Source: Brasenia schreberi (lineage: Eukaryota; Streptophyta; Magnoliopsida; Nymphaeales; Cabombaceae). Taken from it: DNA of 64,000 nucleotides. Position numbers and translations under genes: made by a program. The stretch is taken from the NCBI GenBank assembly GCA_036023115.1, contig JAYKKT010000080.1, positions 11,711,501-11,775,500 of the forward strand, written 5' to 3'. The notes beneath the pieces are model-generated. The model was not told the origin of the DNA and did not search any database. It saw nothing but the letters and a program-made list of their open reading frames with translations. How positions within the stretch are numbered: the first letter of the stretch is position 1; each line of letters opens with the position of its first letter. Below are positions 37,290 to 49,900 of the stretch, piece by piece.

Positions 37290-37964
37290 TCAGATCGGGT
37301 TCGCGAAATCTAGGGCTTCTCGGTCGTTGCCCTCGTGAGATCCCGTTTGGCTCCCGTCTGCTCTCGCGCTGAGGGGATTTTGATGCTTCGTTAGAAGGAG
37401 ATCTACTCGAAATTTTATCATCAATTATTTGTGTTCGTCTCCTTTTTTGTATGTCAATAATTTGGCCTTAACTCGTCAAATGGACGGGATCTTCTGACAG
37501 TTTATTGGGGATTGATTCCATTTTATCTCCTTCTTCTTCTCCTAGAGGATTTCAATTAGTCTAGATCGGCCTGGCAATTCAATGAATTCAGATTGCTGTG
37601 GTGATTTCTTGGTTCAAATTGGCTTCCAATGCTTAAATCGATGGTTGTGAGGAGTGATTTTGTCAGATTTATGTGTGAAAATTCTCACCTTTTGTGATTT
37701 CTGCCGTGGATTCATCAATTGTGATGAAGAAGGTAGTGGAAATATCTGTATTTGTCGTCCTGCTTTCTCCGTGCAACGCTCGAGAAATCGATGATCTGCA
37801 CATGTAACTTAGCGCCTTTAATTAGGTGCAGGAAGAAATTTCTGTTCGTTGAACTCCTTATGTAATTTGGTGTTGGTATAGTCGAGGATTTGGCTTGAAG
37901 CATTTCGGAATCGTGTCGAAGATTGTGAATTTTGGTTGTGGTCTCACTTTGTGTGCTTGTAATC
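37290..37964 (+). promoter_or_regulatory. Probable SYS1 5' UTR / promoter-proximal region
   Basis: A GC-richer, CT-rich block (AAATCTAGGGCTTCTCGG, then TCTGCTCTCGCG) lies at 37310-37380, typical of plant 5' leaders. The start codon is some 600 nt downstream, so the leader probably contains an intron; its borders could not be fixed. Confidence 0.45.
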
Positions 37965-40900
37965 ATGTTCTATGGGGCTGTTGTATGGGATCCTTGGCTC
38001 ATCGTCTCGCAGATCATTTGCCTTCAGTGTCTTTACTACCTCACACTTGGGTTATCCATGTGGCTCCTAGTCGGAACCCGCATCTCTCGGATGTCTCTTA
38101 TATATTTCTTCGATTATTCGACCCTCACGGCATCCACAATCACGGGTTGGTGTGCAATGACTTCATTTCTACTGACTGCGGTTGCAGGGTAAGGCAGTTC
38201 GATCTCGACTTTGAAGTTGTAAAGGAATGAGTTCTGCACAATTGCTTAGTTACTTACAGAATGCTTGTTCTAAAATTGCAATACAACCTCTGGTCTCATA
38301 TGACTATCATTTGCGTCATTTTATTTGTCATTGTCAAAATGAGGAATCTTCTGTCCTGAAAACTTGACTTAGTTAACATGGAATTCTTTAATTTATGACC
38401 TGTATATGGCAAAATGGACTGAACTTTTTTGTCTCTCTTTGATCGTGTTCATGTCAATAATGTATATTATGATCTGTTGTGATTGGTAAGCATGATACAC
38501 GTATTTTGATCACTAAGACCTGCTACTAGATAGTTGTCTCCTAGGGAAGACGGGAAAATTGTTTTCATTTTTATCCTGTGGGTTTGGGTGGGGGGAGGGT
38601 GTATTGAGCACTCCTGATTCCCTGTGGATAATTAGTTGGCGAAAGATATCCTGTGCATACTGGGTCAGGTTGGCTACATCGATTCATAATAGCCATCTTT
38701 TTATTATCTTGGGCCACACCTATACTTAAATGATTAAATCCAAAAGAATGTAATCTCCTCTAAGGTTTGAATGTCATGCATTGCTAGTATGGGATATCCC
38801 AAGATCATCATCCAAGGTGCTAAAAAACCACAGTAAGATATTTAAGCTTATCAGCTACCTATCACAACTCTGTTTCTTCTACGGGCCAGCTGGATGCAGT
38901 CAATTAGCTAGCTTAAAATATCAACTATTTGAATTCTTTAGTCTAAGGAAAATATTTGGATTTTCCTGGATCCACTTTCAACCTTGTGTACGCTGGACAT
39001 GAACTGTCTAAAAGAGTAATATTGAGTTCAAATGGATTGTAGTCAAATGGATCCTAACATGCTACACAAATAGTCTTCAATTTACAACCAGACCTAAATC
39101 TATATCATCCTGCATGATGCTTCGTAAGTAGTAACACAATCATGGTGCTGAACCAGATCATTCATTTATGATGTTGAAAAGATACCACAAGCTTTCAACT
39201 TCATAATATTGCAAAAAGTTATAGAATTAAGCTATGGATATCAGTTTATATGCATGCTAGTGTGATATATATCATTGTATTTTGCATAAAAGGTCTACTA
39301 AAATAGGCATTATAATAGTATTTATCAGTATTAACTCAATGATGAACTTCTGTTAATAGAAATAAGACATTCTTTATGACCCTCCTCTGATTGGGTTCAT
39401 TCCAAACACTAGTCACAAGTCCTATTATGAATGCATGGTACACTTGTTGTAAGTTGTTTTACTTAATTTTGTGCTGCCCTAGCAGGAAGCAAATAAGTGC
39501 ATATGCTATCACATGCTGACAAGACATGGGCTTATCCCGAATGGCAATTGTTTAGTCAATGCTGTTCCCTTTTCAGGTTATGATTGTTGTGACTTTCATG
39601 GTGCATGGAGAGAATCTTCTGTAAAAATTAATCAGTTGAAAGCCACACCAGAATTAAGCTTCTTGAGTACTAAGTGGGGTTGGCTCTGCAGGTTCTTGCT
39701 TCCATTATGCTTGATATTATGTCATAGTATCATGTAACTTGATCATGTTGTAGTTCCAACATTTTTGAGGCTTTCCCACCTCTTTCTAAAGTATTCACCA
39801 ATCTAATTTCTCACACCTCCCAGGAGCTCCGGTTTGCCATGTCCCCAAATGTCTTAACCACCTTGAGGACAACTTTGTCATTTCTTTTATTGGTAACACC
39901 AATTTTTTAGGTAATGTCCTCATTGTGGATTTGGTGTTCCCTTGAGTTGCCCCATATCTACCTTAATATCTTCATTTTTTCAATTGACATCTTTTGCACC
40001 CTAACATTGTTGTTTGTGTAACAAATTTGGGTGGTGTCTTCTTTTTGCAAAGAGCACATGGTGTACCTCTCTAGCTTACTCACTAAAATTGAAACCAAGC
40101 CTATTCCACATTAAGTGGGCCAGCTACATGGATTCTTAATTGACCTTTTCCCTTGCACGATGATTGCATTTATTTAACTCCCAAAACACTAGATCATGTT
40201 ATATTGTTTCCTGAGAACACTTTTGAGGCATTCTTCTTCCTCTTTTAAAGTTCTTCTCACCTAATTTCTCAGTAATATAAGCTCAAGTGTCTGCCCCTTC
40301 ATTTTGGTTGACTTGTATAAGTTTTGTTTGATGACTCTTATTGTTTCTCCCATCATGTTAGGACGCTGTCTTTAAGAATTTAAAATAATCTTTCTTGGAG
40401 TTGCAACATGTGCCAATTGGAGCTTTTGTATTACTTGCAATATAAGTGACTTGCAATTACGAGATCCCTCCAAAGGTGATATATGGGTGTGTTTTGGCAA
40501 CAATCTTTTTATCAATATGATCCGTGTATGCTTTGCACCACAAAATCACCAAGATGCATGCACTAGCATTTTGTACCACCAATGGGTAATGAGTGCACAT
40601 TAACACCATTGAATTGCACAATTCTTGAATAAAATCCTAAAACGGAACAACACTAACACCACCAGCACCAACTAAGCCTTTTCTCATGCTAGATAAGGTC
40701 AGTTAAATGGATTCTTTGTTTCCAAAGAGTTGGATCCACTGCCATGCTACTAGTTAATGCAACAAAAGTTAAATCATTCATTATTGTTTCCTTCCAACAC
40801 TTTTGTGATGTTTTTCTTCCTCTTGTGACATATTCACCATCTAATTTCTCATAACTTCTTACAAGAGCTTCGTTTGGTCACTATTTTCATGTGTTCAAAC

Positions 40901-43900
40901 CATCTTAATTGCATACAAGAAAAAAAGATAAGTAATTAGTAAATAACATTAACAATTGAAGTCAAACAAAATATTGAATTGAATATTTAAGTAGTAACTA
41001 TTATAAGATTACCTTTGGCGAAGCCGCATGTTATAATGGATGAAAACTAAGTCATTGAGCCGCTTATGTTCCAACCTGTTGCACTTTTTTGTGTGGATGT
41101 GTTCAAAGACACTCCAATTCCAGAACCCGTTGCACTAAAGTTTTGGCTCAGAACTCTTATTGTAAAATCTCTAAGGTTTTCAAACGTATTCCACCAAACA
41201 TCTATAGAAAAAGACAAACATTAGGGTCTTAATCTATAATAATATAAGATTTAAGAAACTTAAATACGAAGATAAACAATTTACCTAGGTGCATATTAGT
41301 GTGGTTGCGAATTGGTACAGGCAAATCCATCAAGCGAAGAGCATTATCATAGATCTCCATCTCTCGATATATAGCATCTGCTCTACTCTCATCAGGGACT
41401 AATATGTCTATACAATCAATGATGCCTCGATTGACCTCACCGTTCCTTTTGAAGCTTGCTGAGTACCTGAATGCTGGGTTTAGATAATATACTTCATCAT
41501 GAATAGGTTGACAGAATTGTTTGTTCTATCTATTATCTATAATGTTTTACACCGGCATATAATCCCTCTTTCTTCCATTAAAAATATTTCTAATGGCTTC
41601 TTTTGCCCTATCCATGGCTTCATAAAGATAGCCTATAGATGGTTTCTCCTCGCTATCAACCAATCTCAAAACCTTCACTAAAGGATATATAATCCTTAAC
41701 AGTCTAACACATCATTCCAAAATGTACTCCAGAAGTCTGTCTCTGAAATCTCATTTATCTTTGTGTTTCTTCTATTTTGAGGCAACTCTGTAGATTATTG
41801 CCACTCATTTGAGGAGAACATTCTCTTCAAGGCTTGCTTCTGTCTCACAATCCTATGTACAGATAAGAAATTAGTTGCGAACCGAGTTGCAGTTGTATGA
41901 AGAAGCTCTGCACCACCATCTGAATATCTCCTCATCATACACAAGCATGGTTGTAGAAAAATTTGGTGATATCTTGGCAACACTCGGTTGTTGCCTTTAT
42001 CTCATCCATCTCACTAATATCCTCGAGGATGATATCTAAACAATGGGCTGTGCATGGTGTCCAATAAAAAGTCCCATAAGTATCTGCTAACTCCTTCCCA
42101 ACTGCTTTATAGTTAGCTGTATTATCTGTAACGAATTGGATTACATTTTGTAGCCCAACCTCGCATATCACCTTATGAAACTCTTGTCTTAGGATCTCTG
42201 CAGTATGCCTCTCCTTTGACATGTCTAGAGATCTCAAAAATATAAGTCCTTTAAGACATTAGACAAGGAAGCTTAACAAAGTCCTTCCTCACCTATCTGT
42301 CCATCCGTCTGCCATGATATTACATCCTGTCTCCTTCCATTACTCTCTCAAAGTTGATCAATATTCTTGTACTTTAAGGATAATCTTGTTTAATAACTTT
42401 CCTCTCAACTTCTGATAAGAGGGCATATTGTATTCTAGACCAATATTAGTAATTGCATATGCTATTGCTTGAAAATAAAAACTGTTTGTTGCATTAAATG
42501 GAATGCATGCATTATAAAACCATCTACCCACTGCAAGGTCTACCTGATTATGCAGTTGTTCTAAAGTCATAACAACACAAATTCAAGGTTGAGCACCATG
42601 TGTAGTGCTAGGAGGAAAAAATAAATGTATGCTAGAAGAAACTCTTCCTATACTCCTTCATCTTCTACCACATCCACTTACAAAATCTTCAACAATCCTC
42701 TTTCTCCTGGTTGATGGTTGAGAACTACTACCAACCTCTGTTCTACCGTCTTAAGAAACACTATCAGTTAATCCAATAGCATCATCATCCTCTTCCTCAA
42801 ACATTCCTAAGTCATCCTTTTGTTGTCTCCTCTCATGTATGCCCTCAATCATCTGAAGACATTGCCATTTAATGACTTATGACAAACTTCTAACTCGAAC
42901 TGTGCAAGGAACAACTTCTTTTATAGTCCCTGCTTGGTGGTGTTTCAATCATGAAATTTCATCAATAACCACCTTTTTACAAAACAAACATTTAATCTTC
43001 AATCTAGAACTCTCAACTACTGGACCCCACTGCCATGCCGGATCATCAGACTAAGATTGAGAGTTCCTAACACCCCTTCTTGCCATTTCAATTGAGCCAT
43101 TCAATTCAATCAAAAACCTAAAAATAAAAGCACTTCATAAATCCCCAATCTTCACGTAACACTCAAATAAATTGTCTCCCACTTGACGAATGCAATAAAA
43201 ATCATATCTACGCACTTTATACCATCATATTTTGTCATTAAAAAAAATGTAAATAACACCAAAAAATAACAAATACAAAGAAAAAATCTCTAAAAAATAC
43301 AAAAGGTATACCACAATCCGAGTTAGGGGCCTTTCACGAACGTCGTAGAGCATTTTCTTTCGAGCCTTAAACACCAAGGACGGGGGAGTGCATTCGGGAG
43401 CTGTGAACACATACAAACAAAAACTAAAAACTCACAAAATTGCGGGTTTCTATTCGGTCAGGGATACTTTAAAAGGGTCCCTTGCCGTATCGCTTGTATC
43501 GTGCGATACGGTGTCGTATTGCACGATACAACATGATAACTTAGGCAGTGCGATACAATGGGCTATATCATATAATGACGTCCTACGATACGATACGTAT
43601 TGCACCATATCGTACGATACAATGTGATACAAATAACAAAGATTAGTATAACTCTAAATATGTCTTTGATAACCTGCTTCAAAATTCTTTTGCAAATGTT
43701 GATGATTAATAACCCAACACTCAACACCATATAAATAATGGGTCTAATTGCTACTATATAATATTTACCTTTCAACATTAATGATATCTTTTTGTCACAT
43801 AGAATACCTAGTGCATTTCACTATTTTAACCAACTTGCATTAATTCTATGTGTCGTATATCTATCAATTTTTCCATTGCTTTGAAAAATTAACCTTAGAT

Positions 43901-46900
43901 ACTTAAAACTTTCTTTTTGAGGAACAAAATGTGTATCAATCTTAATTTCCATGCATCTGGAGTAACCAAATGATCAAACTTGCATTCTATGTATTCTAAT
44001 GTTTCTCTCTATAGTTCCAATCTTGTTAACTTTTTTCTTAGACTCATCTATTAATATAATATCATGTAACATTCATCAAAGTACTTTATTTTGAATATGC
44101 TTTATTAACTCATCAACTACAAAAGTAAATAAATATGAACTTAAAGGTGATCTTTAATGTAATCCAATATTAGCTTCAAAGAAATCCATCGTTCCTTTGT
44201 TAGTGCTCACACATGTTTGTGAACCACCTTATGTATCTCTTATAAAATTGATACACGTCATGGAGATACCTCTCTTTTCTAAGATTCTCCAAAGAATATC
44301 TCGTAACACCCTATTATAAGTTTTTTCTTAAATCATTAAATAGCATGTGAAGGCTCTTTTTCACTCTAATATTCCATAAGACGTTTCAATAGGTGAATAA
44401 CCTTGATAGAAGATCTTCGTGGCATGACTCCAAATTGGTTCACCGTTTACTCGATAATTCTTTCTCATAATTTTAATGAATGCCTCGTCAACTTGATACC
44501 TCGATAATTTGCATAAATTTGGATGTCTCCCTTGATCTTATATATGGGTACAACTATACTTTTCCTCCATTCTTTGAGCATTTTTTTAGTTTCTTCATAT
44601 TTTATTAAATAATCTTGTAAGGTAAGTAATATGTATCTCTCTTAAGAGTTTCTATATTTTTATAAGAACATTGTCTAGTCATACAAATTTACCAATCTCT
44701 ATAAGAGCTTCTTTGACTTCATTCATTTGAATACGTAAGAAGAAATTATGATTTATACTCTTTTGAGTTGGTCAACTCTCTTAAGCTAATACTAGTACAA
44801 TAATACCTATATTTTCATTAAAATGATTATGAAAGTACCGTTTCCATCTATTTTTGATATTATGACTCACCACGAGAATCTTCTCGTCCTCATCAAAATT
44901 GATGCATCTGACAAAAGTTAGAAAGATGCATCTAACAAAAGTTAGATCCCATCATCTCTAGCTTAACTATCCTAAAAGTATCTTTTTAATCTTCTTTTAA
45001 GTTGAGTTTTTTATATAAATTCTTCCAAATTTTGGTTTTTGCTTTTTTTCACTTTTTTTGCCTTATTATAAGTCTTCCGAGTTTCACAAGTCTTGTTGTT
45101 GTAATATAGTTTGTAATATGTCTTCTTTGTCTTAATATAATCTTACACAACATGACTATAGTGCAAAGCCTTCTTTTGTGCCAATATGCTTCCCTTAGAT
45201 TCACCTAACATGTCTTATACCACTTTCCTAATATGCATTACAATATCATTCTACGTCACTAACGGTGACTATATGGTTCGAGCATCTCCTTAACAAGGAT
45301 TCTTTTTAAATATATCTTTTCTCAAATTTTTAAAGTTCAACAATTTACTTCAAGTAGCATTGTGTATTCTGTGTCTTTGTTTACTTTCCTACATGTGAAT
45401 CCAATACTAAAAGTTGATGTTGGGTAGTTAATTTTTTTCTTAGAATCACTTAGCAATCCTTATAGCATGACATATTTTTCTCTTGCATGCAAAATAATCA
45501 ATTTTTCGTTTTGACAAGCTACTCTTTTAAGTAATGAAATGTTCATCTCATTTTCTAAAAATTATATTTGCTATGAAAAGATTATATGCGATATTAAAAT
45601 ATAAAATCTCCTTAGCTTCCTCATTTAAATCCCAAAGCTAGAATTTGTATATTTATCTTGATATCTTAATATCTCTTTATCCACATGTCTGTCTAGATCT
45701 CTTCTCCAACAAATCATCAAAGAGGATTCTTTAAGTCACCTTTTCAGACTCCTCCCAAAATACCTTTTTTATACTTTCTTCTAGTCTTATGTTTATTATA
45801 TCTTTTTACTCCTAAAACTATTTTTACCGTCATAATTCGGTTATTGTGTTGTTGTATTTTTATTATATCTTTTAAATATGTATACTAATTCCATTTTGAG
45901 CCTTATCTTTTCCTAAGTACCGTTCAATCTCCGAAACTTTTTCCACCTACTTTATTTTTTGCAAACATAGAATGTGAATCTTTCGCTAATCATAGTATCT
46001 CCCACTTTTATTAGCTTTCTAGTCAACATTCCAATATTCCAAGTATCAATATGAATCTTCTAATCCAAGACTAGCTTTCTTGTGCCTGCATCTTTCCATG
46101 TCAAAATGTAGAGACCCCCTCTGCACTTTGTCCACTACACCAGGGAGGTAATATAGTAGAAATAGTTTCTTTGCACACCTGTCCATGGTGTGAGATTCCT
46201 CTTTGTAATTAATTCATAGAAGTTCTTACTTAAACTTCATTGAATTCGATGAAGTCCTAAAAAGTTCAGAAAAATTGTGATGAATGTGAGTCAATCATTC
46301 AGATATTCTAACTTTTTCCGTCAATGAAAAGTAACAATTAATATGGTGGAGTCTTGATCTTTTCATACTTTTACAGTAGCATAAATGAATTTTTTCTCTA
46401 GAAAACGGTTCCAAGAAGGACAGACAATGAAGGTAGGGGTGAGGGTGACAAGCAGTGAGAGGTGTTTAGGAGGTTTTCTGATTATAGAGATGTTGAAATT
46501 ATGTAAACGTTGGTTTATTCTCTTTAATCACGTTCATTAATTGATAAAAGGAATGTTAAGTGGTGCACAAATTGGGGCCTACAAGATATATGAATGCATG
46601 GAGGAATAAATCTTCAGGTTCGGTTACCTGTCCTGCTTGAATGAGGAGGAAGGGATGCTAATAAGATGTTAAAGCCATTGATTTTCCTAAAATCTAGTTA
46701 TTTTTCTGATTCTTTTGAATTATAAAATGTACCCGATCCACTTTCTTAGTTTTCCTAGCTACTAAATTTGATATTTTTGTACCGTAATGTTCATTACCAC
46801 TGTCTGCTATCACGATGGTTGTGCTGTTTGGTAAAAGTATAGGAGGTTATGCCTTATACTCCATTCAGTTGATACTTATTGTGGTTATTAATACATGTGT

Positions 46901-49900
46901 CAGTTTATAGTTTATACTCGGTAGATAAAGATGCTAATTGTGATTGTTAAGCGAGTTGGCATTGGTTGAATGCTATGCATAGGAAGTATGCTACTAGGTT
47001 ATAATAATCCTGTTAGTGTTTCATCAATTCTATTTTCTTGTGCAGCGGTGGTTATATGCTTCTTTTAATTGAGAGGGCCAAGAAATGCTTAGATTTTTCA
47101 GCAACTCTTTACATCATTCACCTTTTCATATGTCTTGTATATGGAGGTTGGCCATCCTCGCTCACATGGTGGGTTGTGAACGGCACTGGTTTCGCTATAA
47201 TGGACTTGCTTGGTGAATGGTTATGTAAAAGGCGGGAATCGCGAGAAATTCCTGTGACTCGATTACGTGCTAGTAAGTCATACTTGTTTCATGATAAATA
47301 TGTAGCTGTTAAATTAGAAACTTTGATTTCCTTTTAGTGTTCAGCGTAGAGGATTATTGAATAGCTTTCATTTATTCTGTTATCATTTTTATTGTGGGGT
47401 TATTTATATCTTATAGAAAACATAACTAGTTACTATAGCTCATGTGACATGTGAATTGCGCCATCAGAGATTTGGTCCAGTATGCTTTGTACAAAGCTAG
47501 GTCACATTTGTTGTTTGGGACCAAGTAGAAAAGCGTGTCCTGCTTTTATGTAGTACTGGGCCCCAAGTCCATAGTGTCAAATTGTCAATTGACCTGTTTC
47601 CTGTATGTAGATCTCGTTGAGTGGGCCTTTAGTGCAAAATTTGGGGGTGCATTCAACATGGATCTGGGCATCAGAAAATTCATGGGACACCTGGGTGAAT
47701 ATCCCCTTGCACATCTGATATCTCGCTTATCACTGCCATTATAAAAATCCAAAATTCAAGAAATTTATTACTGTCCTGCCTAACTAATTTAATGAACTGT
47801 CTAACCTCTTACTTTATGTAACCCATGGCTCTTTTGATATGTATTTAGAAGGCACTCTTAGTCTTGAAAATCAGTCTGTCCACCATTTTTGTTTGGCTGA
47901 GAATGGTGTCTGATGATACCTTGTTGATGACATATACCATAAGTTCATAAAACAAACAAAATAACTTGCTTTATACAAAATGGACCAAAAATGCCATCCC
48001 TAAATTTTGGCAGCTGTTTAAAATGTGTCCACATAAAGTAGGCAGCTAGGTAATACTTATGTTGTTTGATCACTGCTTTCCTAATTAGGCCCGTACATAT
48101 GGGTAGTAATCAGTTTTGAACTACAAAGAATGCCAAATAGAGGGAAACTAGAGCAATGATAGAGAAGGTTCATATTTCAATTGTTGCAACTTGGATATCT
48201 GGAATGCTCTAATATGTACTTCTATAGGTGAAACGGAAGTTGGATTTTACACCTATTTTTGGAAAGCTTGTAATTGGCTACAAGCTGTAATTTTTATGGG
48301 GTAGAAACAAAATTTTTCCTTTCTTCTCAACTATAACTTTTATAATATTATATGTAAAATCCTCATCATAACTGGTGCATAAGTTGAAATATAAGCCAGA
48401 TGAAACATTTTAAAACTTTGATGCTGTACTGGTAGTAGAAGTGCTCATTATGTTGGTTGGATGTGGTCACTGACCAGCATTGCATTATCCATGTGTCCCT
48501 TTCTCCCGTTGCACCCTGTGGCTGTATGTAGATGGTAACTGTGGCTGTACATAGATGGTAGCTTGAGAGCGAGCCACACTTTTCAAAACTGAGAAACCAT
48601 AATGTCTTTGACTGATGAAGTGGGATTTATTTTTTGGCACAATGAGCCATAATAAGATTCGTATTGGTTCTTGGAATATCGGAACATTATCCGGTAAGCT
48701 AATGGAGGTGGTAGATACTATGATTCGGAGAAAGATTCATATTCTATGTTTACAAGAGACAAAATGGGTTAGAGAAAAAGCAAAGGAGATAGAGGATATA
48801 GGTTTTAAATTATGGTACTCTGGTAAAGAAAAGGCTCGAAACGGAGTTGGTATTATCATAAATAAAGATTTAAAGGATAGTGTAGTAGACATACAATGAT
48901 ATGGTGACCGAATCATGACGTTGAAATTAGTGTTAGGAGCAGAGGTTTTAAATATAGTTTGTGCTTACGCACCCCAAGTAGGACTAGAAGATAGTATAAA
49001 GACAACTTTTTGGGAAGAGTTAGATAAGGTGATTCAAAAGATTCCACAAAGGGAGATGATTTGTTTAGGAGGAGACTTAAATGGACATGTCGGTAAAGAG
49101 GCATTAGGATATCAAGGTATTCATGGAAACTTTGGTTTTGGAGATATAAATGAGGAAGGTAGGGAGATTTTAAATTTTGCTATGGCATTTGATCTCTTTA
49201 TAGACAATACAATCTTCAAAAAACGAGATGAACATTTAATTACTTATAAGAGTGGCTTATCACAAACACAAATTGTTACTTTATTTGTAGAAAAAAGATA
49301 GAGTGTGTTTTAAAGATTGCAAGGTAATTCCAGGAGAAAGCTTAACCACCCAACATCGACTTTTAGTTATGGATTTACAAATAAAAAAATAGACAAAGAA
49401 GAAAAGAGTGCATCAAGCTATTCAGACTAAATGGTGGAACCTCAAAAGCGAGAAAGAAGATATATTTAAACAGAAAGTCTTTAAAAGAGATGTTTGGAAT
49501 TATGTTGGTATACCCTGTGATATGTGGAACAATATGGCTATACATATTAGGAAAGTGGCGAAAGATGTGTTAGGTGTATCTAAGGGAGGTGTACCGGCAC
49601 AAAAAGAAGCTTGGTGGTGGAGTGACGTAGTGCAAAATAAAATCAAGGCAAAGAGGGCATGTTACAAATTACATTATGCGAAGAAAACTAGTGAAACTTT
49701 AGAGGCTTATAAGAAAGCAAAGAAGGAAGCGAAAAAAGTCGTGAGTGAAGCAAAAGCTAAAATTTGAGAGGATTTATATAAAAAACTCAACTCAAAAGAG
49801 GGTGAAAGAGATATTTTTAGGATAGCTAGGGCTAGAGATAAGAAAACTAAAGATCTTAATTATGTTAGATGCATCAAGGACGAGGATAAAAAAATTCTAG

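Larger units (their letters stand above)
40915..43644 (-). mobile_element. hAT-superfamily DNA transposon, decayed, inside RTE copy D
   Basis: The element is recognised from its transposase relic and from its right terminus. Read on the minus strand, the right end is CTTTGTTATTTGTATCAC, similar to the CAATGTTATAAAAATCATATC-type terminus of the hAT derivative at 51633-52929. It is followed inward by a dense GATAC/GTATC array. The left terminus near 40915 is not resolvable and no clear 8-bp duplication was found. Confidence 0.65.
40655..46210 (-). mobile_element. RTE LINE (copy D), interrupted by a hAT element
   Basis: A minus-strand RTE whose 3' end (40655-40914, with a decayed AACAAC/ACC tail and CTAGATAAGGTCAGTTAAATGG) and 5' body (about 43650-46210) are separated by hAT sequence. 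The body follows copy A in order: 'atgttgatgattaataaccc', the reverse-transcriptase region (44160-44520), the linker, the endonuclease region (45500-46050), and traces of the 5' UTR (46090-46260). Many indels and stops show it is old. The missing 130 bp between the halves was lost or degraded at the hAT insertion. Confidence 0.8.

Noticed and set aside
43388..43632. Tyr/Asp/Thr-repeat open frames on both strands
   Set aside because: Translations of the GATAC array, not proteins.
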